Below, in pieces: positions 17,499 through 26,882 of a DNA stretch of 64,000 bases. How positions within the stretch are numbered: the stretch's first letter is position 1; each line of letters opens with the position of its first letter. The position numbers and the translations under genes are program-made. Below the pieces are notes generated by a model, which saw only the letters and a program-made list of their open reading frames with translations, did no database searches and had not been told where the DNA came from. This stretch comes from Pseudomonas sp. DNDY-54. GTDB taxonomy: Bacteria; Pseudomonadota; Gammaproteobacteria; Pseudomonadales; Pseudomonadaceae. The stretch lies in contig NZ_CP082271.1 of assembly GCF_019880365.1 (NCBI RefSeq), positions 124,001 to 188,000 of the forward strand, in the 5' to 3' direction.

Positions 17499-18007
17499 AC
17501 CTGACACAACAGATGCGCGTTCGCCTGGCCGAATCCCCGCTGTGGTTACGCTGGCAGCGCTTACAGCCGCGCGAACGGCTTTCGCTGACGCTGCTCGGCG
17601 CCTTCCTGCTGGTGGTGCTGTTCTATGTGCTGCTGTGGCAGCCGGCTCAGCAGCGTGTGCGTGACGCACAGGCCTATTTCCAGCAGGAACGGGAGCTGCA
17701 TGCCTACATGGAACAGAACACCGAGCTGGCGCGGCAGATGTCGCGCAGCAATCCGGTGTCGCTGGCGCCCGAGCAACTGCAGGGACTGGTGACGCAGAGC
17801 GCCCAGCAGAGCGGCTTGACCATCGAGAGTTTCGACATTGGCAATGACGGCACCGTGCAGGTGACCTTGCCGGGCGCGTCCTACGCGACGCTGCTGCGCT
17901 GGTTCGATGAACTGCAGGCGGCCGGTGCCAGCCTGGCGGAGGTCAGCATTACACAGGTTGGAGAAGGTCAGGTGGATGCGCGGGTGAGCTTTCGCGCGGA
18001 CGGGTAA
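17495..18007 (+). CDS. gspM: Type II secretion protein GspM (XcpZ)
   Basis: 170 aa. A short cytoplasmic end rich in Arg (WQRLQPRERLSL) precedes one membrane helix (TLLGAFLLVVLFYVLLWQPA, about 30-50) and a coiled region. A ferredoxin-like periplasmic domain (FDIGNDGTVQVTLPGASYATLLRWFDEL) follows. It is the GspL partner in the inner-membrane platform and the last gene of the operon. No gspN, gspC or gspD follows. Confidence 0.93.
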   Translation: MNLTQQMRVRLAESPLWLRWQRLQPRERLSLTLLGAFLLVVLFYVLLWQPAQQRVRDAQAYFQQERELHAYMEQNTELARQMSRSNPVSLAPEQLQGLVTQSAQQSGLTIESFDIGNDGTVQVTLPGASYATLLRWFDELQAAGASLAEVSITQVGEGQVDARVSFRADG

Positions 18008-18015
18008 CAGACGTG

Positions 18016-18053
18016 CCGCCAGTTCAGCACCGCGCTCGGCGCTGAACTGGCGG
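18016..18053. terminator. Bidirectional hairpin between gspM and the convergent HDOD gene
   Basis: A 13-bp perfect stem, CCGCCAGTTCAGC (18016-18028) with GCTGAACTGGCGG (18041-18053), around a 12-nt loop. It sits between two convergent genes. No T tract follows on either strand, so it may act as a hairpin block or with a factor. Confidence 0.6.
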
Positions 18054-18058
18054 GCCGA

Positions 18059-19462
18059 TCAGTGCGGCGGCTGGATTTGCATTGCCAGGGCACGGAGTGC
18101 CGCTTCGGCCTCTAGGACCTTGTTGACGACATCGTTGGCTTTCTCACGGCTAAGCCCGAGGCGGTCGAACAGCTCCTGCGGGATGTCGCTGTACGAGCCC
18201 GAGCCGATGCCGCGGTTGCGCAGCAGGCGTACCGCCAGGCAAACGAGATTGGCGTGACCCGCGTGCTCGCCCTGATAGCTCGGGTCATGCTGGAAGCGCA
18301 GCGCCGTCGACAGCTCGTCAGGCATTCCCCAGTAACGCATCAGCCAGGCGCCAATCTGCTCGCGTGTGATGCCCAGTAAATGCTGCTCGACAACGCTGTG
18401 GTTCAGGTGCGGGTTGACCTCAAGATGCCGGCAGATCAGCGAAAAATGCGGCGGGAATACATGCGCCAGCACCAGGTAGCCGAAGTTGTGCAGCAGGCCC
18501 GCCAGATAACTGATACCGGCTTCCGGCCGTTGCGTGCGCGGGATGGCTCGGTTCAGCCCCTCGATCACTGCCGCCGTGTAGATGGACTGCTGCCAGTACG
18601 GCGTCGCTTGCTGCGGCTGATCCTTGGGGAGGCTCAGCGTCTTGCCCAGCGCCAGACCCAGCGCCAGGTTGATGACCAGGTCGAAGCCCAGCACGCGCAC
18701 GATCGCGTCCTCTACCGAACGAATCTTGCCCGGTGCGGCGTAATAGGGTGAGGCGGCCCAGCTGACCACCTGCGCGGCCAGCGCGGGGTCGGTTTCGACG
18801 ACGCCGGTGATGTCGTCCACCGTGGCGTCCGGATCGACGCGCAGCTTGATGATTTTCTGCGCCGTCTGGGCCAACGGCGGAATTTCAATGGTTTCTTCCA
18901 ACCGCTTCTGAATTCGCCGTGCAGTGAAGCTTTCCACCGCGTGGCTGATTTCCGCGCGGTCTTCTTCGGGGCGGTCGAGGTTGGGTCGGATGGTGCTCAG
19001 GGGTACGGCGAACTGCCCGGCGCTAGCCTTGCTGAGCAGCTGTTTGAAATCATGGCTGGCCAGCACCAACAACAAACCGGGCTGCCCGGATTCGACCAGC
19101 AGCTCGGGCTGTTGCAACAGCCGCTCCTCGTACAGGCAGGGCGAGCTGGTCAATGGCGGCAGGCCGGGCAGTATCTTCAGCTCATGCTTGGACAGCATGC
19201 GCGTGAGCCGCTCGGGTTTGACCGCCACCAGCTGGCGCCCGGTCAGTTCGACCAGACGTGGCAAGTCGAGCAGATGATCACGCGGATACAGCACCAGCAG
19301 CGCGCCGATGGCATCGTCGACCAGAATGGCCTGCACCCGTCGGGCCGGATCGAGGTCCGATCGATCCTCGCAGGTGCGGTACGGCAGTGCCAGCTTGTCC
19401 AGCAGCTGCACGATCATGGGTGGGAGCGTGATGTTGTTTTTAGTTTCAGCAGCCGAATTCAT
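18059..19462 (-). CDS. YbaK/EbsC-like plus HDOD domain protein
   Basis: 467 aa, two-part. The first about 150 residues (LLDKLALPYRTCEDRSDLDPARRVQAILVDDAIGALLVLYP...) resemble the YbaK / aminoacyl-tRNA deacylase fold. Residues from about 190 form an HDOD domain (IPPLAQTAQKIIKLRVDPDATVDDITGVVETDPALAAQVVSWAAS ... AGLLHNFGYLVLAHVFP), a relative of HD phosphohydrolases used in signalling. The HDOD part has the HN of the HD motif but not full metal ligands, as usual. The role is probably regulatory; the target is unknown. It is convergent with gspM and upstream of recG on the same strand. Confidence 0.85.
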   Translation of the reverse strand: MNSAAETKNNITLPPMIVQLLDKLALPYRTCEDRSDLDPARRVQAILVDDAIGALLVLYPRDHLLDLPRLVELTGRQLVAVKPERLTRMLSKHELKILPGLPPLTSSPCLYEERLLQQPELLVESGQPGLLLVLASHDFKQLLSKASAGQFAVPLSTIRPNLDRPEEDRAEISHAVESFTARRIQKRLEETIEIPPLAQTAQKIIKLRVDPDATVDDITGVVETDPALAAQVVSWAASPYYAAPGKIRSVEDAIVRVLGFDLVINLALGLALGKTLSLPKDQPQQATPYWQQSIYTAAVIEGLNRAIPRTQRPEAGISYLAGLLHNFGYLVLAHVFPPHFSLICRHLEVNPHLNHSVVEQHLLGITREQIGAWLMRYWGMPDELSTALRFQHDPSYQGEHAGHANLVCLAVRLLRNRGIGSGSYSDIPQELFDRLGLSREKANDVVNKVLEAEAALRALAMQIQPPH

Positions 19463-19536
19463 GGAAAGCCCGTCTTTATTCCCGATCGGCGCAGTATAGC
19501 CTTAGCGTTAGTGCGGTTTGAGTTTACCGACGAGCG

Positions 19537-21612
19537 TCAAACCTGCCCGTACTGCTGCCCGTGGCGCAGCCAGCGTTCCAGCAGCGGACTGACATGCTGC
19601 GGCCAGCGTGTCAGCAACGCCTGCGCTGCGTCGCGCACGGCCGGCAGCAGATCGGCGTCGCGCATCAGATCGGCGACCTTGAACTGCAGCAAGCCGGTCT
19701 GACGGGTGCCGAGCATTTCCCCCGGGCCGCGCAGTTCCAGGTCCTTTTCCGCGATGATGAAGCCGTCGCAAGTCTCGCGCATGATCGCCAGTCGCTCACG
19801 GCCGATCTGCGAAAGCGGCGGGTGATAGAGCAGCACGCAGTGACTGGCCGCGCTGCCGCGCCCGACTCGACCGCGCAGCTGGTGCAGCTGGGCGAGACCC
19901 AGGCGCTCGGGGTTTTCGATGATCATCAGGCTGGCATTGGGAACATCGACGCCGACTTCGATGACGGTGGTGGCGACCAGCAGCTGCAGGCGACCTTCCT
20001 TGAAGTCGGCCATTACCGCCGCTTTCTCCGCTGGTTTCATGCGTCCATGGATCAGCCCGACATTGAGCCCGCCGAGCGCGGCGGAGAGGTCTTCGAACGT
20101 GGTTTCGGCCGCCTGGCAGGTCAACTCTTCAGATTCTTCGATCAGCGTGCAGACCCAATAGGCCTGGCGCCCTTCGTTGCAGGCCGAACGCACACGCTCG
20201 ATGACTTCCAGGCGGCGGCTGTCGGCCACCAACACGGTGTTGACCGGAGTACGGCCAGGCGGCAGTTCATCGAGAATTGAGGTGTCCAGATCGGCGTAGG
20301 CGCTCATGGCGAGCGTTCGCGGGATGGGTGTGGCGGTCATGATCAGCTGATGCGGGCAGAGTCGCCCTTCGACGCCCTTGCGCCGCAGCGCCAGCCGCTG
20401 TTGCACGCCGAACCGGTGCTGTTCGTCGATGATCACCAGGGCGAGCCTGCTGAACCGCACTTCATCCTGGAACAGCGCGTGGGTGCCGACCACCATCGGG
20501 CAGCCGGCGGCAATGCGTTCCAGCGATGCGGCTCGCGCTTTGCCCTTGAGCTTGCCGGCCAGCCAGGCGACCTCGATGCCCAGCGGTTCGAGCCATTTGC
20601 AGAAGGTGATGAAGTGCTGCTCGGCGAGTATCTCGGTCGGTGCCATTAAGGCCACCTGATAGCTGGCTTCCAGCGCCTGCAGCGCGGCAAGCGCCGCGAC
20701 CACGGTCTTGCCGGCGCCAACGTCGCCCTGCACCAGGCGCAGCATCGGCTCGTCCTGGGCGAGGTCGTAGGCGATCTCCGCACCGACTCGTTGCTGAGCG
20801 CCAGTGGGCTGGAAGCCGAGATTCTGCAGGTAGCGCGATGGCAGCTCCCGCGCCGCAGGCAGGGGCGGTGCGTGTTGGGCGCGGCTGCTCTCGCGCAGGC
20901 GCTGCATGGAAAGCTGGTGAGTCAGCAGTTCTTCAAACGCCAGACGGTGCTGCGCCCAGTGGCGGCCTTCGGCGAGTTCTTCCAGATCGGCATCTGGCGG
21001 CGGCCGGTGCAGGTAGCGAATTGCTTCGTCCAGCTTGGCCAATCGGTAGTCGCGGGTCAGCTCATCAGGCAGCCAGTCGGGCAGGCTGTGCGGGCCAAGC
21101 CGCGCCAGCGCTTGCTGGGTCAGCTGGCGCAGGCGTTGCTGCGTCAGGCCTTCGGTGGTCGGGTAGATCGGTGTCAGGGTCTGCTCGACGGGCGCCGGCT
21201 CGTTGTCGGTCAGCGCGCGATATTCGGGGTGGTAAATCTCCAGGCCTGAGGCGCCTGGGCGAGCTTCGCCGTAGCAGCGCACCTGGGTGCCGCGCTTGAG
21301 GGCTTCTTTCTGCGCCTGGCTGAAATGGTAAAAGCGCAGGCTTAGGCTACCGCTGCCGTCATGCAGGCGCACCAGCAGACTGCGGCGTCGGCCCATCACC
21401 ACGTCGGCGCCCGTAACGGTGCCTTCGATTACCGCATCCTGGCCCGGTCGCAGGGCGCCGATCGGTACGATGCGGGTGCGGTCCTGATAGCGCAGGGGCA
21501 AGTGAAACAGCAGGTCTTGCAGGGATTCCAGCCCGACCTTGGCGAGCTTTTCGGCTAGCGCCGCACCGACGCCCTTTATCGCGGTCACCGGGACCGCCGA
21601 CAGCTCGCTCAT
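19537..21612 (-). CDS. recG: ATP-dependent DNA helicase RecG
   Basis: 691 aa from the ATG at 21612 (MSELSAVPVTAIKGVGAALAEKLAKVG), matching E. coli RecG (693). Regresses stalled forks and branch-migrates Holliday junctions. The N-terminal wedge/OB region is followed by helicase motifs: Walker A QGDVGAGKT, DEQH (LVIIDEQHRFGVQQR), TATPIPRTLAM, HGRMKPAEK and the motif V/VI block TVIEVGVDVPNA...QLHQLRGRVGRG. It starts 4 bases after oxyR, in one transcription unit; the recG-oxyR pairing is usual in Pseudomonas. Confidence 0.97.
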   Translation of the reverse strand: MSELSAVPVTAIKGVGAALAEKLAKVGLESLQDLLFHLPLRYQDRTRIVPIGALRPGQDAVIEGTVTGADVVMGRRRSLLVRLHDGSGSLSLRFYHFSQAQKEALKRGTQVRCYGEARPGASGLEIYHPEYRALTDNEPAPVEQTLTPIYPTTEGLTQQRLRQLTQQALARLGPHSLPDWLPDELTRDYRLAKLDEAIRYLHRPPPDADLEELAEGRHWAQHRLAFEELLTHQLSMQRLRESSRAQHAPPLPAARELPSRYLQNLGFQPTGAQQRVGAEIAYDLAQDEPMLRLVQGDVGAGKTVVAALAALQALEASYQVALMAPTEILAEQHFITFCKWLEPLGIEVAWLAGKLKGKARAASLERIAAGCPMVVGTHALFQDEVRFSRLALVIIDEQHRFGVQQRLALRRKGVEGRLCPHQLIMTATPIPRTLAMSAYADLDTSILDELPPGRTPVNTVLVADSRRLEVIERVRSACNEGRQAYWVCTLIEESEELTCQAAETTFEDLSAALGGLNVGLIHGRMKPAEKAAVMADFKEGRLQLLVATTVIEVGVDVPNASLMIIENPERLGLAQLHQLRGRVGRGSAASHCVLLYHPPLSQIGRERLAIMRETCDGFIIAEKDLELRGPGEMLGTRQTGLLQFKVADLMRDADLLPAVRDAAQALLTRWPQHVSPLLERWLRHGQQYGQV

Positions 21613-21616
21613 GGCG

Positions 21617-22537
21617 TCAGGCTTTGTCGGCCGGGGGTTTCGCCACCGAGCACAGGCGGATGGAGTCGGCCAGCACTTCGATGGCTCTCGGACGCGGGAA
21701 ACTGGCGCGCCAGGCAATCGCCACGGTGCGGAACGGCACGGGCGGCGTCAGAGGGCGGATGTCGAGCACGCCGGCGGAGTAGTGATGGCTGTCCACCGCG
21801 GAGAGCGGCAGGATGGATACGCCCAGCCCCGACGCAACCATGTGGCGGATGGTTTCCAGCGACGAAGATTCCACGGTGGTGTGGCTCGGCGCCTCACCCT
21901 TGCGGGTGGTCGGGCAGGCTTCGAGGACCTGATCGCGAAAGCAATGACCTTCACCCAACAGCAGCAGGCTCTTGTCGTTGAGCATCTCGCTGTCGATGGT
22001 TTCCTTCTTCGTCCATGGATGCCCGGCGGGCATGAGCACGTAGAAGGGCTCGTCATACAGCGGCAACGTGAGCACATCGGCTTCCTGGAACGGCAGCGCG
22101 ATGATGATGGCGTCCAGCTCGCCAGTGCGCAGCTTGTCGCGCAGGATGTGGGTGAAGTTCTCTTCGATGTACAGCGGCATGTCCGGCGCCACGCGGTGCA
22201 GCTGCGGAATCAGATGGGGGAACATGTAGGGGCCGACGGTGTAGATGGCGCCAACCTTGAGCGGCGCGGCCAGCTGATTCTTGCCGGCCTGGGCCAGCTC
22301 ACGGATGCTCTGCGCCTGCTCCAGCACTTTCTGCGCCTGGGTAACGATGCCTTCACCGACCGGCGTCAGCCGCACCGCGCTTTTGGTCCGCTCGAAGATC
22401 AGCACGCCGAGCTCGTCCTCCAGCTTCTTCACGCCCACCGACAGCGTGGGCTGGCTGACATGGCAGCGTTCGGCGGCACGGCCGAAATGTGATTCCTGGG
22501 CGAGCGTGACGATGTAGCGCAGTTCGGTCAGTGTCAT
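21617..22537 (-). CDS. oxyR: Hydrogen peroxide sensor/regulator OxyR
   Basis: LysR-family regulator, 306 aa. The N-terminal HTH is RYIVTLAQESHFGRAAERCHVSQPTLSVGVKKLEDELG. The redox pair is in LLGEGHCFRDQVLEACP: Cys199 and Cys208, the same numbering as E. coli OxyR, so peroxide sensing by disulfide formation is expected. It activates catalase and peroxiredoxin genes. Divergent from an SDR gene; recG follows in the same operon and may be induced with it. Confidence 0.97.
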   Translation of the reverse strand: MTLTELRYIVTLAQESHFGRAAERCHVSQPTLSVGVKKLEDELGVLIFERTKSAVRLTPVGEGIVTQAQKVLEQAQSIRELAQAGKNQLAAPLKVGAIYTVGPYMFPHLIPQLHRVAPDMPLYIEENFTHILRDKLRTGELDAIIIALPFQEADVLTLPLYDEPFYVLMPAGHPWTKKETIDSEMLNDKSLLLLGEGHCFRDQVLEACPTTRKGEAPSHTTVESSSLETIRHMVASGLGVSILPLSAVDSHHYSAGVLDIRPLTPPVPFRTVAIAWRASFPRPRAIEVLADSIRLCSVAKPPADKA

Positions 22538-22702
22538 AGCGGTTTTCCATCAGAGTGCTGGTTAGCATAGCCTTTGCTCGTGTTCGAACCAACTGGCCAG
22601 TAGCCGTTCCTTATAAGGTGACAAGCGGAAACGTTGCAGGCAGCAGTACACTCACTAAGGCGGGCCGAATGGGTGGCCTGCATCGGTTATGGAGCAACCG
22701 TC

Positions 22703-23563
22703 ATGGCAATTCGTCCTTCTTTAATGATCGCCGGCTGCGGCGATGTCGGTATTCGCCTCGGCCTCCAGATGAGTCGCGCGGGGTGGACTGTTTACGGCTT
22801 GCGCCGCCAGGCGGCGAGCCTTCCTGTGCCGATCCTGCCGGTCAAAGGTGACTTGTCCGCGAGCGCTGTGCCGCGCAGCTGGCCAAACGGCGCGCTGGAT
22901 TATCTTGTCTACGCGGCGTCGGCCAACCAGCATGACGAAGCGGGTTACCGCAGCGCTTATGTTGATGGGTTGCGTAATGCGCTTGGTTGGCTGGAGCAGC
23001 GCGGTCAGCGGCCCAAGCGGCTGGTCTTCGTCTCCAGTACCGGCGTGTATGCGCAGAACGGCGGAGAGTGGATCGACGAGACCTCTCCCACCGAACCCCG
23101 CGGCTATACCGGCCAGGTCATGCTCGAAGCCGAGCAGTTAGCGCTGGACAGCGGCATTCCTGCCACGCGGGTGCGCATGGCAGGGCTTTACGATCCGGCA
23201 CGCCCCTGGATGCAGAACCAGGTCCGTGCGGGCCTGCGCGTAGACCGCGAGCCGCCGCAGTACAGCAATCGCGTGCATCGTGACGATGCCGCCGCGTTGT
23301 TGGCGTGTCTGCTGCAAACCGATCTGAACGGGGGCGCTCTGGACGATTGTTATCTCGGGGTCGATGACGACCCGGCACCCCTCCATGAGGTGATCGACTG
23401 GCTGCGTGAGCGCCTCGGCGTGACTCATTGGGCGGATCAGACCATGACCCGCCGTGCGGGTAGCAAACGCTGTAGCAACGCTCGCGCCCGCGCGTTGGGA
23501 TGGACGCCACAATACCCGAGCTACCGCAACGGCTACGCCTCCATCCGCCCCGGCAAGGGCTGA
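22703..23563 (+). CDS. SDR / NAD-dependent epimerase-like protein (YeeZ-type)
   Basis: 286 aa from the ATG at 22703, preceded by GGAG at 8 nt. The extended Rossmann N-terminus is PSLMIAGCGDVGIRLGLQMSRAGWTVYGLRR. It retains the SST of the catalytic region (RLVFVSSTGVYAQNGGEWIDE), but the usual YxxxK is replaced by YTGQVMLEAE, with no Lys at the fourth position after Tyr, as in YeeZ-like atypical SDRs. The substrate is unknown. The longer frame upstream to 22634 is not preferred. Confidence 0.85.
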   Translation: MAIRPSLMIAGCGDVGIRLGLQMSRAGWTVYGLRRQAASLPVPILPVKGDLSASAVPRSWPNGALDYLVYAASANQHDEAGYRSAYVDGLRNALGWLEQRGQRPKRLVFVSSTGVYAQNGGEWIDETSPTEPRGYTGQVMLEAEQLALDSGIPATRVRMAGLYDPARPWMQNQVRAGLRVDREPPQYSNRVHRDDAAALLACLLQTDLNGGALDDCYLGVDDDPAPLHEVIDWLRERLGVTHWADQTMTRRAGSKRCSNARARALGWTPQYPSYRNGYASIRPGKG

Positions 23564-23616
23564 TCGCAACGGGCCCGCCGGGAGATGTGAGCAGGTGGTC
23601 CGTGATCATCTCCGCG

Positions 23617-23962
23617 TGCCTGTAGAAGCCAGCCTGGCGATCCGTGCTCAACCCTTGTTCCGAGCCGACGCCAGCGCCGGATCGCGAGCGAGCTCGCTCC
23701 TACGAAAAGCGTGACGTGCCAATAATTCACCTCCGCGATTTCTCCGCGGTAGGAACCAGCTTGCTGGCGATTCGTGCTCAACCACTGCTCCGAGATGATG
23801 CCAGCGCCGGATCGCGAGCGAGCTCGCTCCTACGAAAAGCGTGACGTGCCGATAATTCACCTCCGTGATTTCTCCGCGTAGGAACCAGCTTGCTGGCGAT
23901 TCGTGCTCAACCACTGCTCCGAGATGATGCCAGCGCCGTTTCGTGAGCGAGCTCGCTCCTCA
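23617..23962. repeat. Tandem REP cluster, about 129-bp period, three copies
   Basis: The sequence between the SDR and alcohol dehydrogenase genes contains three tandem units. Each has a REP (AGCGAGCTCGCTCCTACG type) and an inverted partner (GTAGGAACCAGCTTGCTGGCGAT), joined by a shared spacer (CGTGCTCAACCACTG...GCCAGCGCCG). Equivalent points lie at 23761 and 23890, a 129-bp period; the first copy is more divergent and the last is truncated. Such REP pairs (REPINs) are mobilised by RAYT proteins; none is in the window. Confidence 0.85.
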
Positions 23963-24199
23963 GATATAACGTCTCAATCCAGCGCCATTTATCGCAGTCC
24001 GTCGGCGATCCCTGCGATTCGCCGTCATTTCCCGCAACTCTGCCGGCAACGTGCTTACTAAAACTCTGATAGCACGCGCGCCGTACACCCTGCCGCATGG
24101 CAGCAGACGGGTCAGGAGCAGTTGCCGCACCGCGGCGAAGACATCAGGAAGAAGCACCACGGCGGCGTTTTCGAACACCGAACCAGGAGAATTTTTCCA

Positions 24200-25372
24200 A
24201 TGAGAGCTCTTCGCTGGCATGGCAAGCACGACATTCGCTGCGACAGTCACGTACCCGACCCTTCGATCGAAGACCCGCGCGACGCCATCATCAAGGTGTC
24301 GTCCTGCGCCATCTGCGGCTCCGACCTGCACCTGTACGACGGCTTCATGCCCGGCATGCAGCACGGCGACATCATGGGCCACGAGTTCATGGGCGAGGTG
24401 ATGGAAGTCGGCTCGGCGAACAAGAAACTTAAGGTCGGCGACCGCGTGGTGGTGCCGTTCACCATCGTCTGCGGGGAATGCGACCAGTGCCGGCGTGGCA
24501 ACTTCTCGGTGTGCGAGCGCACCAACCGCAACAAGGATGTGGCCGACAAGGTCTTCGGCCATACCACCGCCGGGCTCTATGGCTACACCCACCTCACCGG
24601 CGGTTATGCCGGCGGCCAGGCCGAGTTCGTCCGCGTGCCCTACGCCGATGTTGGCCCGGTGGTAGTGCCCGACGGCATGACCGATGAGCAGGTGCTGTTC
24701 CTCGGTGACATCCTGCCCACCGGCTGGCAGGCCGCGGCCCAATGCGATATTCAGCCCACCGATACCGTCGCCGTCTGGGGCGCAGGCCCGGTCGGCCAGT
24801 TCGCCGTCCGTAGCGCGATCATGATGGGCGCCGAGCAGGTGATCTGCATCGACAACGTGCCCGAGCGACTCTCCATGGCGCGCGCAGGCGGCGCCATCAC
24901 CATCAACTTCGATGAAGAAAGTGTGCTTGAGCGGCTCAAGGAATTGACCCGCGGCAAGGGGCCAGAGAAGTGCATCGACTCGGTGGGCATGGAGGCGCAC
25001 GCCGCGCGTTCCATCGACTCCATGTACGACCGCGCCAAGCAGGCGCTGATGCTCGAGACCGATCGACCCCACGTGCTGCGCGAGATGATCTACGTCTGCC
25101 GCCCGGCCGGCATCATCTCCATTCCTGGCGTTTACGGCGGGCTGATCGACAAGATTCCGTTCGGCGCGGCGATGAACAAGGGCCTGACCTTCCGCATGGG
25201 CCAGACCCACGTCAATCGCTGGACTGACGACCTGCTGCGGCGCATCCAGGAAGGCGAAATCGATCCTAGCTTCGTCATCACCCACAGCGTCAGCCTTGAG
25301 CAGGGTCCTGAGATGTACAAGACCTTCCGCGACAAGCATGACGGCTGCATCAAGGTGGTTCTCAAGCCGTGA
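24200..25372 (+). CDS. Zinc-dependent alcohol dehydrogenase (formaldehyde-dehydrogenase-like)
   Basis: 390 aa from the ATG at 24200, with AGGAG upstream. MDR-family fold. Catalytic zinc ligands are in SSCAICGSDLHLYDG (Cys) and MGHEFMGEV (His-Glu). The structural zinc loop is CGECDQCRRGNFSVC. NAD binding is by VAVWGAGPVGQFAVRSAIMMGAEQVICID. Its length and the long insert before the Rossmann fold resemble glutathione-independent formaldehyde dehydrogenases; the true substrate cannot be read. A long GC-rich leader with REP elements precedes it. Confidence 0.9.
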   Translation: MRALRWHGKHDIRCDSHVPDPSIEDPRDAIIKVSSCAICGSDLHLYDGFMPGMQHGDIMGHEFMGEVMEVGSANKKLKVGDRVVVPFTIVCGECDQCRRGNFSVCERTNRNKDVADKVFGHTTAGLYGYTHLTGGYAGGQAEFVRVPYADVGPVVVPDGMTDEQVLFLGDILPTGWQAAAQCDIQPTDTVAVWGAGPVGQFAVRSAIMMGAEQVICIDNVPERLSMARAGGAITINFDEESVLERLKELTRGKGPEKCIDSVGMEAHAARSIDSMYDRAKQALMLETDRPHVLREMIYVCRPAGIISIPGVYGGLIDKIPFGAAMNKGLTFRMGQTHVNRWTDDLLRRIQEGEIDPSFVITHSVSLEQGPEMYKTFRDKHDGCIKVVLKP

Positions 25373-25466
25373 GGGCCGGTGGCGATTCCCGGCTTCCCTA
25401 ACGCCACATCCCTAAAGTAGGGAATCGCCTGTCTGCTTTTCCCAGCCCCGAAGGAGGGACAGATTC

Positions 25467-25991
25467 ATGAGCGTTCCACATCGAGTCACCCGTACCAACC
25501 ATTCCGCCCGCACGCTGGCCCGTGGCCTTGGCTGGTTCAGCATCGGCCTGGGTGTTGCGCAACTCGTCATGCCGGGCAAGCTGGCCCGTTTTCTCGGCGT
25601 GCCGGGTAACGAAGGCCTGATCCGTGCGTGCGGCGCCCGGGAGATTGCCACCGGCGTCGGCCTGTTGTTGAGTGACGATCCCAAGCCCTGGATCTATGGC
25701 CGCATCGGCGGTGACGTGCTGGACCTGGCGGGGCTTGGTATGAGCATTGAGCGGGGCACTGAGCAGGTCAACGCGGCGATCGCGGCGGGTGCGGTCGCCG
25801 GCATCACGGCGCTGGACCTATCGTGTGCCAAGGGCCTGTCCGCTGAAAGCCAACTGGTGACGGAATGGGACTACAGCGACCGTAGCGGCTTTCCGCGAGC
25901 GCCCGATGCCATGCGTGGGCGGGTCGAGGCGGAGTTTGCAGCCGCGCGGGCGGAGCCGAATGGGTATAGCCCGTCCGCATTGCTGCACTGA
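25467..25991 (+). CDS. Small predicted membrane protein of unknown function
   Basis: 174 aa with AAGGAGG just upstream of the ATG. Hydrophobic segments at LARGLGWFSIGLGVAQLVMPG, REIATGVGLLL and NAAIAAGAVAGITALDL suggest two to four membrane spans. The C-terminal 50 residues are polar. The N-terminal part resembles the membrane segment found before cyclase/dehydrase (SRPBCC) domains in some proteins, but no such domain follows. It may be co-transcribed with the alcohol dehydrogenase 95 bases upstream. Confidence 0.7.
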   Translation: MSVPHRVTRTNHSARTLARGLGWFSIGLGVAQLVMPGKLARFLGVPGNEGLIRACGAREIATGVGLLLSDDPKPWIYGRIGGDVLDLAGLGMSIERGTEQVNAAIAAGAVAGITALDLSCAKGLSAESQLVTEWDYSDRSGFPRAPDAMRGRVEAEFAAARAEPNGYSPSALLH

Positions 25992-26141
25992 GGTTGGTAA
26001 CCGGGCGGCGAAGGGCAGCGTCGGAGTTACCCGGACACGGCGCTTTCCTAGGCTTGGAAGCGCCGCGAACTTTGGGTTTGAGAGCGGACCGGCAGGTTGG
26101 AAGGTTTTGCTTCAACCGAACATCGAGCCGTTTGATGGTAC

Positions 26142-26690
26142 GGTTTCGCCCTGCTGGGCGAGTCACTTTTTCTTGTTTGGCCAAGAAAAAGTAACCAAAA
26201 AGAAGCACCCCAACATCCGGACTAGGCGTCCCCGGCTTGCTACACAAAACTCCCTCGCTCCGGCGCCGCTCCGGCGCCGCTCCGGCGCCGCTCCGGGCGT
26301 CGGACTAGGCGTCCCCTCACGAAGGGACGTCCATGCCGATGGCGGCCCCGACCCATCGCTCCTCGCTCGGCATCCATGCCTCGCGTCCCCCTGTGCAGCG
26401 CCTACGCTCGGCCTTCTGAAGGGGATTTGGGACTGAGTCGTTCCAAACAGCGACGTAGACACAGCGTTTCGCTTTTTTTGCACGAGTCATCAGGCGACGC
26501 GAAACACCCCGTCAGGGTGAGCGGAATCGTTGCGCAAGGGTTGAGCCGCAGGGATGCGGCGAAAGGCTTAGAGACGTAGGGTGGGTAACGCGAAGCTTAC
26601 CCACAATTTTTACGGCGATAGGTAGCAGACGAGTCTCTTGCCGATATCGGTGGAAAATGCTTCGCAGTTTTCCACCCTACGAGTTTTTCG
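26142..26690. repeat. Composite intergenic repeat, copy 1
   Basis: Modules in order: GTTTCGCCCTGCTGGGCGA, the palindrome CTTTTTCTT...AAGAAAAAG (26165-26193), a tract with repeated GCTCCGGCGCC, a segment ending CTCGGCCTTCTGAAGGGGA, a small palindrome GGGTGGGTAACGCGAAGCTTACCCAC (about 26580-26606) and another, GGTGGAAAATG...CTTCGC...CATTTTCCACC-like (26650-26682). The same modules recur at 38.2-38.9 kb. No transposase frame is present; small open frames here match nothing. Confidence 0.7.
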
Positions 26691-26882
26691 CTTGTGTTCG
26701 GGACGTAAACACAGCGTCGTTGGGTCGAGGCGCTTTTTCGGTTTTTCCGCACACGACCTTCAAGCGGCAGCTCCGATAGCCCGCGAAGAACCCTTTCTTT
26801 GCTAAGGTTTGCCGCCGGCTCGTTCCGGCCCCTACCGTCCCGCGCCGCCAGTTGCTGTCGGCGAACCTGCTGATGAGAGTCC

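Noticed and set aside
23564..24199. Small frames in the REP cluster upstream of the alcohol dehydrogenase
   Set aside because: All cross REP arms and repeat the same residues; no ribosome sites or families.
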